NCBI GenBank assembly: GCA_000310025.1
Contig: FN649750.1
Span: 2,937,583 to 2,971,444, forward strand
Origin: Ectocarpus siliculosus
Taxonomy: Eukaryota > Sar > Phaeophyceae > Ectocarpales > Ectocarpaceae
Direction of reading: 5' to 3'
Length of the DNA stretch: 33,862 nucleotides
In this document: positions 30,630-33,862 of the stretch, piece by piece
How positions within the stretch are numbered: position 1 is the first letter of the stretch
Layout of the letters: each line of letters starts with the position of its first letter
Notes under the pieces: model-generated
Databases searched by the model: none
Seen by the model: only the letters and a program-made list of their open reading frames with translations
Told to the model about the DNA's origin: nothing
Position numbers and translations under genes: made by a program

Positions 30630-30863
30630 GGCCTGCAACCGCACGCGAAACCCACCACGCGGCGGAATGGAAGGACACCATGTCAACGTTTGATCACAAG
30701 ACAAGACAAATGAAACGTTTCGCCGTCCACCGCTGAGTACACGAAAACAGCGAACCGTACGTGCACGCGTTGAAAGGCACGAGGTACAGCACAGCAGCGA
30801 CAATCCACTGGCGTGCTACACCCACGGAACAAACATTGCCGGTGTCACGTCGAACCGCACTTG

Positions 30864-30989
30864 TCAAACATCAACCCGTCTCGCCTGCGTTTCCGGCGGA
30901 GGGCTGGTGGTCAATATCTGCTGCTGTTGTTGCTGTACGGGGTGGGCTTGTACAGGGTAGCCCGCAAAGGCTCCCGCAGCGCACAGCAT
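30864..30989 (-). CDS. Gln/Pro-rich N-terminal exon candidate, copy in unit 2
   Basis: A 41-codon frame from an ATG at 30989. After a short Ala-rich start it repeats the AGYPVQAHPV, poly-Gln and TTSPPPETQARRV segments of the copy at 30629-30447. One of the two is likely an alternative or relic first exon of the MULE gene. Confidence 0.3.
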   Translation of the reverse strand: MLCAAGAFAGYPVQAHPVQQQQQQILTTSPPPETQARRVDV

Positions 30990-31002
30990 GACGAGCACCG
31001 TA

Positions 31003-32199
31003 AGAGGCCGACAGAGCAGCACTGGATGGAAGCATTCCTAGCAATGACACTACCGCACGGCAGGCCACGGGTCCCACGACGCGAACATGGAGGGTAGACA
31101 CATGAAGTTAAGGGGTTGGGCAAGTGCGTTGCACAATGCCTGCACCTCTACCAGCCCAGCACTGCTGTAGCACCACCATACAGCCGAGCAGCCAGAAGAA
31201 AAGACTCCGGACTATACGGCAAGGACAACAGGCAGGGCCTGGCCTGGCCTGACCACACCAGTGCAGGCACATGATCACCAACGTACGTACGACGGCAACA
31301 ACAGGTACAGAGCAGCATCGACACGTGGGACAGCATGAGGGAGGCTGCAACACAGGAGACAGACCAACACACACATGGCGCTGGTGCGGGTGCGGCCGTT
31401 GCTATTTTATTTCCAAAAAAAACATCACAGAGAGGGTGAGGGTGAGGCACAGACACAGAGGATGCACGGACGCCTGTCGGGACGGGATCTCACCAGTTAT
31501 CGTTGTGTGTTGTCTCCTCGTCTTCCCCCAGCGTGCGGGTGCGTGTCGCCGCCTTCAGACGGCTCTCCGCCGCCGTGATTATCGCTGCTTTTATAGGAGA
31601 GGGAGAAGAACCTCTTCGGGGACACTCCGGGCGGTTTCCCGGGGTTTCGATCCATATGGATGTTTGGACTGTGGTTCTCTTCTATAATCCATGGATTGCA
31701 AATATTCGCGCCCCGCTATCTCCCCGTTTTCCCCGTCACCCACGAACCACGGACAAAAGAACATTCTCTTGGTCTCTGTCTCTCCCAGCCCCTCGTGCGC
31801 ACCACCCTCCTCCCTGCGAGGGGATCAGGACTGAGGTGAGGCGGTTGGGGGACAACAGGCACGATGCGCTATTCACTTGATTTCCTTCTCGTGTTCTCCT
31901 AACAATGCATGTTTGTGCTTTTGGTCGGAGGAAACATTCCGACACGACGATGGTGTGGTTGTGCAAACTGCCGGGAGTGAGTGAGGAGGCCTTGCTGCCA
32001 TCTGGGTGTAGTGGCGAGCCCGAAAACTGGTGCCCCGCTAAGCCTCCTTCTGCTAGTGGCGGAGGGTCCTTTCTTGTATCTGCGTCGTGTCGGCAATCGT
32101 GCTGTTTTGGTCAGGGGCACGGCCCCTCCCCGCACCGTGCTCTCCTCATATTGTTCCTATAGAGCGCAGCAACGAGCTGGTGGTCGCCCACTCCGCTCA
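31003..32199. other. no convincing gene
   Basis: Long frames occur on the plus strand (31503-31880) and minus strand (31966-31736) without splice support or recognisable motifs. The upstream end of the MULE may lie here, but no inverted repeat partner was found. Confidence 0.4.
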
Positions 32200-32547
32200 T
32201 CACCTCAACGCTCGCAGAAGTCCAGCCCTCGCTTCCATGTTTACCCCCCAACCTTTTCCTCCCAACTCTCCTCTTGCGATCTCCCGCCTGCGATGATGGA
32301 TGATTGCAGTAAGGGTTTGATCCAGATCGTTCCAACGCACATTACGTGGCTGCTGAAGCCAACCACGAAACATGAAGTCTGGGCCCTGGTGGTATTCATA
32401 CGTGCATGGACGACACAGCAGCAGTTCCGTAGTTTGATCATCTTGAACGATCGCGAGCAAGAGAGCTGTTGCGGTTTGTATTTCGCGCGCAAGGGCACTA
32501 GTAGAGAAGGGCACTCAACCAGCTCTTGGCGAGAGCTGCTCGCTCAT

Positions 32548-32584
<37 letters not shown>

Positions 32585-32802
32585 CATCTAAGCGCAAAAG
32601 AAAAAGAAACGTACCCACGGCAGTTTCACAGCAGCAGCGAGAACAACCGATGCCCGCTGCTCGCGCTTCCCGAGCGAGGGTTCCGCTGAACGAACCGAAA
32701 TAGCCACCTGCTGTAGGACATAAGCCCGCACACAGAGAGAGGCCGCATCACTACTCACGACTCCGGAGAGGTCCATCAATACCTTTGAAGGCAACCAAAG
32801 AA
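32200..32802 (-). CDS. gene fragment, hypothetical protein
   Basis: A minus-strand frame of about 100 codons ending in TGA at 32200 encodes LAREIQTATALLLAIVQDDQ, PCTYEYHQGPDFMFRGWLQQ and NDLDQTLTAIIHHRRREIAR, a convincing protein-like sequence. It can start after the CTACTAG acceptor (exon from about 32505) or after GGTTGAG (from about 32522). Upstream, a 44-base exon (32802-32759) lies between a very strong acceptor (GTGTGTCTCGTTCCAG) and donor (GGAGTC/GTGAGTAG). Its frame SLVAFKGIDGPLRS joins the second choice in phase. An AGC microsatellite lies in the intron between them. The plus strand here is also open, Ser-rich because of that microsatellite, and is judged spurious. Family unknown. 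Confidence 0.4.
32548..32583. repeat. (AGC)n microsatellite
   Basis: About 12 AGC units. Confidence 0.95.
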
Positions 32803-33233
32803 CTGGAACGAGACACACACACTCACCACCGGCTTATGCGGTGTTTTTTGCATACCACGGGCATGTTGTCTGCACACATAGATGCGGCCAGTTTTTTTTT
32901 TTTTGCTGTTGTACTGCAAGTATTGTTTGCTGCCGATGATTGCCGATGGATGGCACGAGGCGCTCTCATCCATCCCCCCCCCGGACAGCCCGAACAGCAC
33001 CGCTTCTCTGCTGTGTCGCCTAATCTAACCATGTGCAGTACCCTACCCTCGAAGCCGTGCCTCGAATCGCAAAGAGTTTTTTGCATAAAAGGACACGATC
33101 TGCCTGTGGTGCTGTCGATGGAGCATTGGCTTCAGAATACCTCGCTCGTGCGGTCGTGTTGTATGCATAGCTTCGCCGGTTTCTTTCCTCTCATGCCTCG
33201 GACAAGCCAGGCGGAGAAACAAAAACCGAAACA

Positions 33234-33276
<43 letters not shown>

Positions 33277-33862
33277 GTGTTGGGTGCATTCCTCTTTTGT
33301 GACTGCGGCGTGGACTTTGGCCAATGGTAGTCATACCTCGGAAGGTCTAAGGAGATTCCTGGCAAGTCTAATCCCCCCCCCCCACTCATATGGTTTTTGT
33401 TCGTCAAAGAAAAGGGGAAGATAGCAGGGTGAATGACGCGTCCATGAGCGTTCGCCGCTGCGGCAGAATTCGTTTCAATCCTGTCGTGTACTTCGCGGCA
33501 GAAATTTCCGTATTTCCCTTCGTTCATTTTGCCAAAGCTAGCTGCGAGTGTGTCGTGGCTGGTGCATCCCGATACTTTATCATCATGAGACACTTGACCC
33601 GTCAAGTTCTCTTGTGGAGGAACACATCACCCGTAGTCGCAAACACGGCGCTGGACTTGGCCGGAGGTGGGCTGCCCTCCCCCCCTTTCCGAAAATGCGG
33701 CAAAAGCACCACCACGCCTCGTCTGATTGTAGGCCCTTGTGTACCGCATTCCGAACACATGTGGTAAACTATATCACAGCGCCTCGTCTGATTTGAGTTC
33801 CACCCCCACCCCCCCACCCCCCGACCCACCTGCTGACGAGGTAGGTAAATGCAGCGGTAAAT
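32803..33862. other. no secure gene; two opposing weak frames
   Basis: A plus-strand ATG frame at 33390-33767 (125 codons) and a minus-strand ATG frame from 33527 (MNEGKYGNFCREVHDRIETN) overlap head-on. Neither has a clear splice partner. A 14-base direct repeat (GCCTCGTCTGATT) occurs near 33717 and 33781. Confidence 0.35.
33238..33273. repeat. (CT)n microsatellite
   Basis: About 18 CT units, the third CT/GA tract in the window. Confidence 0.95.

Larger units (their letters stand above)
30155..31002. repeat. local tandem duplication (units about 30155-30590 and 30689-31002)
   Basis: Both units share ACAAGACAAGACAAATGAAA, CCGTCCACCGCTGAGTACAC, CGTGCACGCGTTGAAAGGCA, GTGTCACGYCGAACSGCAC, CCCGTCTCGCCTGCGTTTCC and GGGGTGGGCTTGTACAGGGT at high identity. 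Unit 1 carries about 120 extra bases (30293-30415) relative to unit 2. It lies just upstream (minus sense) of the MULE transposase exons. Confidence 0.85.

Noticed and set aside
31981-32703. 240-codon plus-strand frame with a Ser run
   Set aside because: The Ser run is the AGC microsatellite, and the minus strand gives a more natural protein with splice sites.
1-33862. CRISPR array, bacterial operon, prophage or rRNA
   Set aside because: No regular short repeats with spacers, no co-directional gene clusters, and no rRNA-like conserved stretches were seen; the tandem repeats found are diverged and lack spacers.

Overview
The window reads as nuclear DNA of a multicellular-type eukaryote. There are no bacterial operons or Shine-Dalgarno-spaced genes. 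Coding segments are short and joined by GT-AG introns of about 50-450 bases, and much of the sequence is transposon or repeat. The mix of balanced-to-high GC exons, CT/GA and AGC microsatellites, a LINE, a SWIM-type Mutator transposase and a pogo-like element is what I would expect of a stramenopile, most likely a brown alga related to Ectocarpus. That placement is inference; no rRNA or organelle gene is present to fix it.

Layout. 1-1880: a disordered-protein gene on the minus strand between two copies of a poly-G-headed repeat. 3.1-4.3 kb: a tandem repeat and a small three-exon minus-strand gene. 4.3-8.6 kb: mostly non-coding, with one further dispersed repeat (6.1-6.3 kb). 8.6-9.6 kb: two phase-compatible plus-strand exons. 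10.2-12.6 kb: a foldback (long inverted repeat) element whose right arm is split by a complete pogo-like transposon with TA target duplication. 12.7-17.9 kb: several small spliced genes, the best being minus-strand exons at 15.8-16.5 kb. 20.4-21.0 kb: a 610-base hAT-type element with a perfect 8-base target duplication. 22.7-23.3 kb: a multi-pass membrane protein exon. 23.8-24.0 kb: a tandemly duplicated exon-like module. 24.4-25.0 kb: two more poly-G-headed repeats. 25.0-26.6 kb: a dead LINE. 26.9-31.0 kb: an intron-containing Mutator-like (MULE) transposase with two small lesions and a duplicated 5' region. 31.0-33.9 kb: microsatellites and a few weak exons.

There is no sign of a multi-gene pathway. 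The host genes are small and I could not assign any of them a function; the clearest biology is the layered transposon history. All gene models come from reading frames, splice-site signals and phase agreement only, with no transcript or homology search, so exon junctions should be taken as hypotheses.
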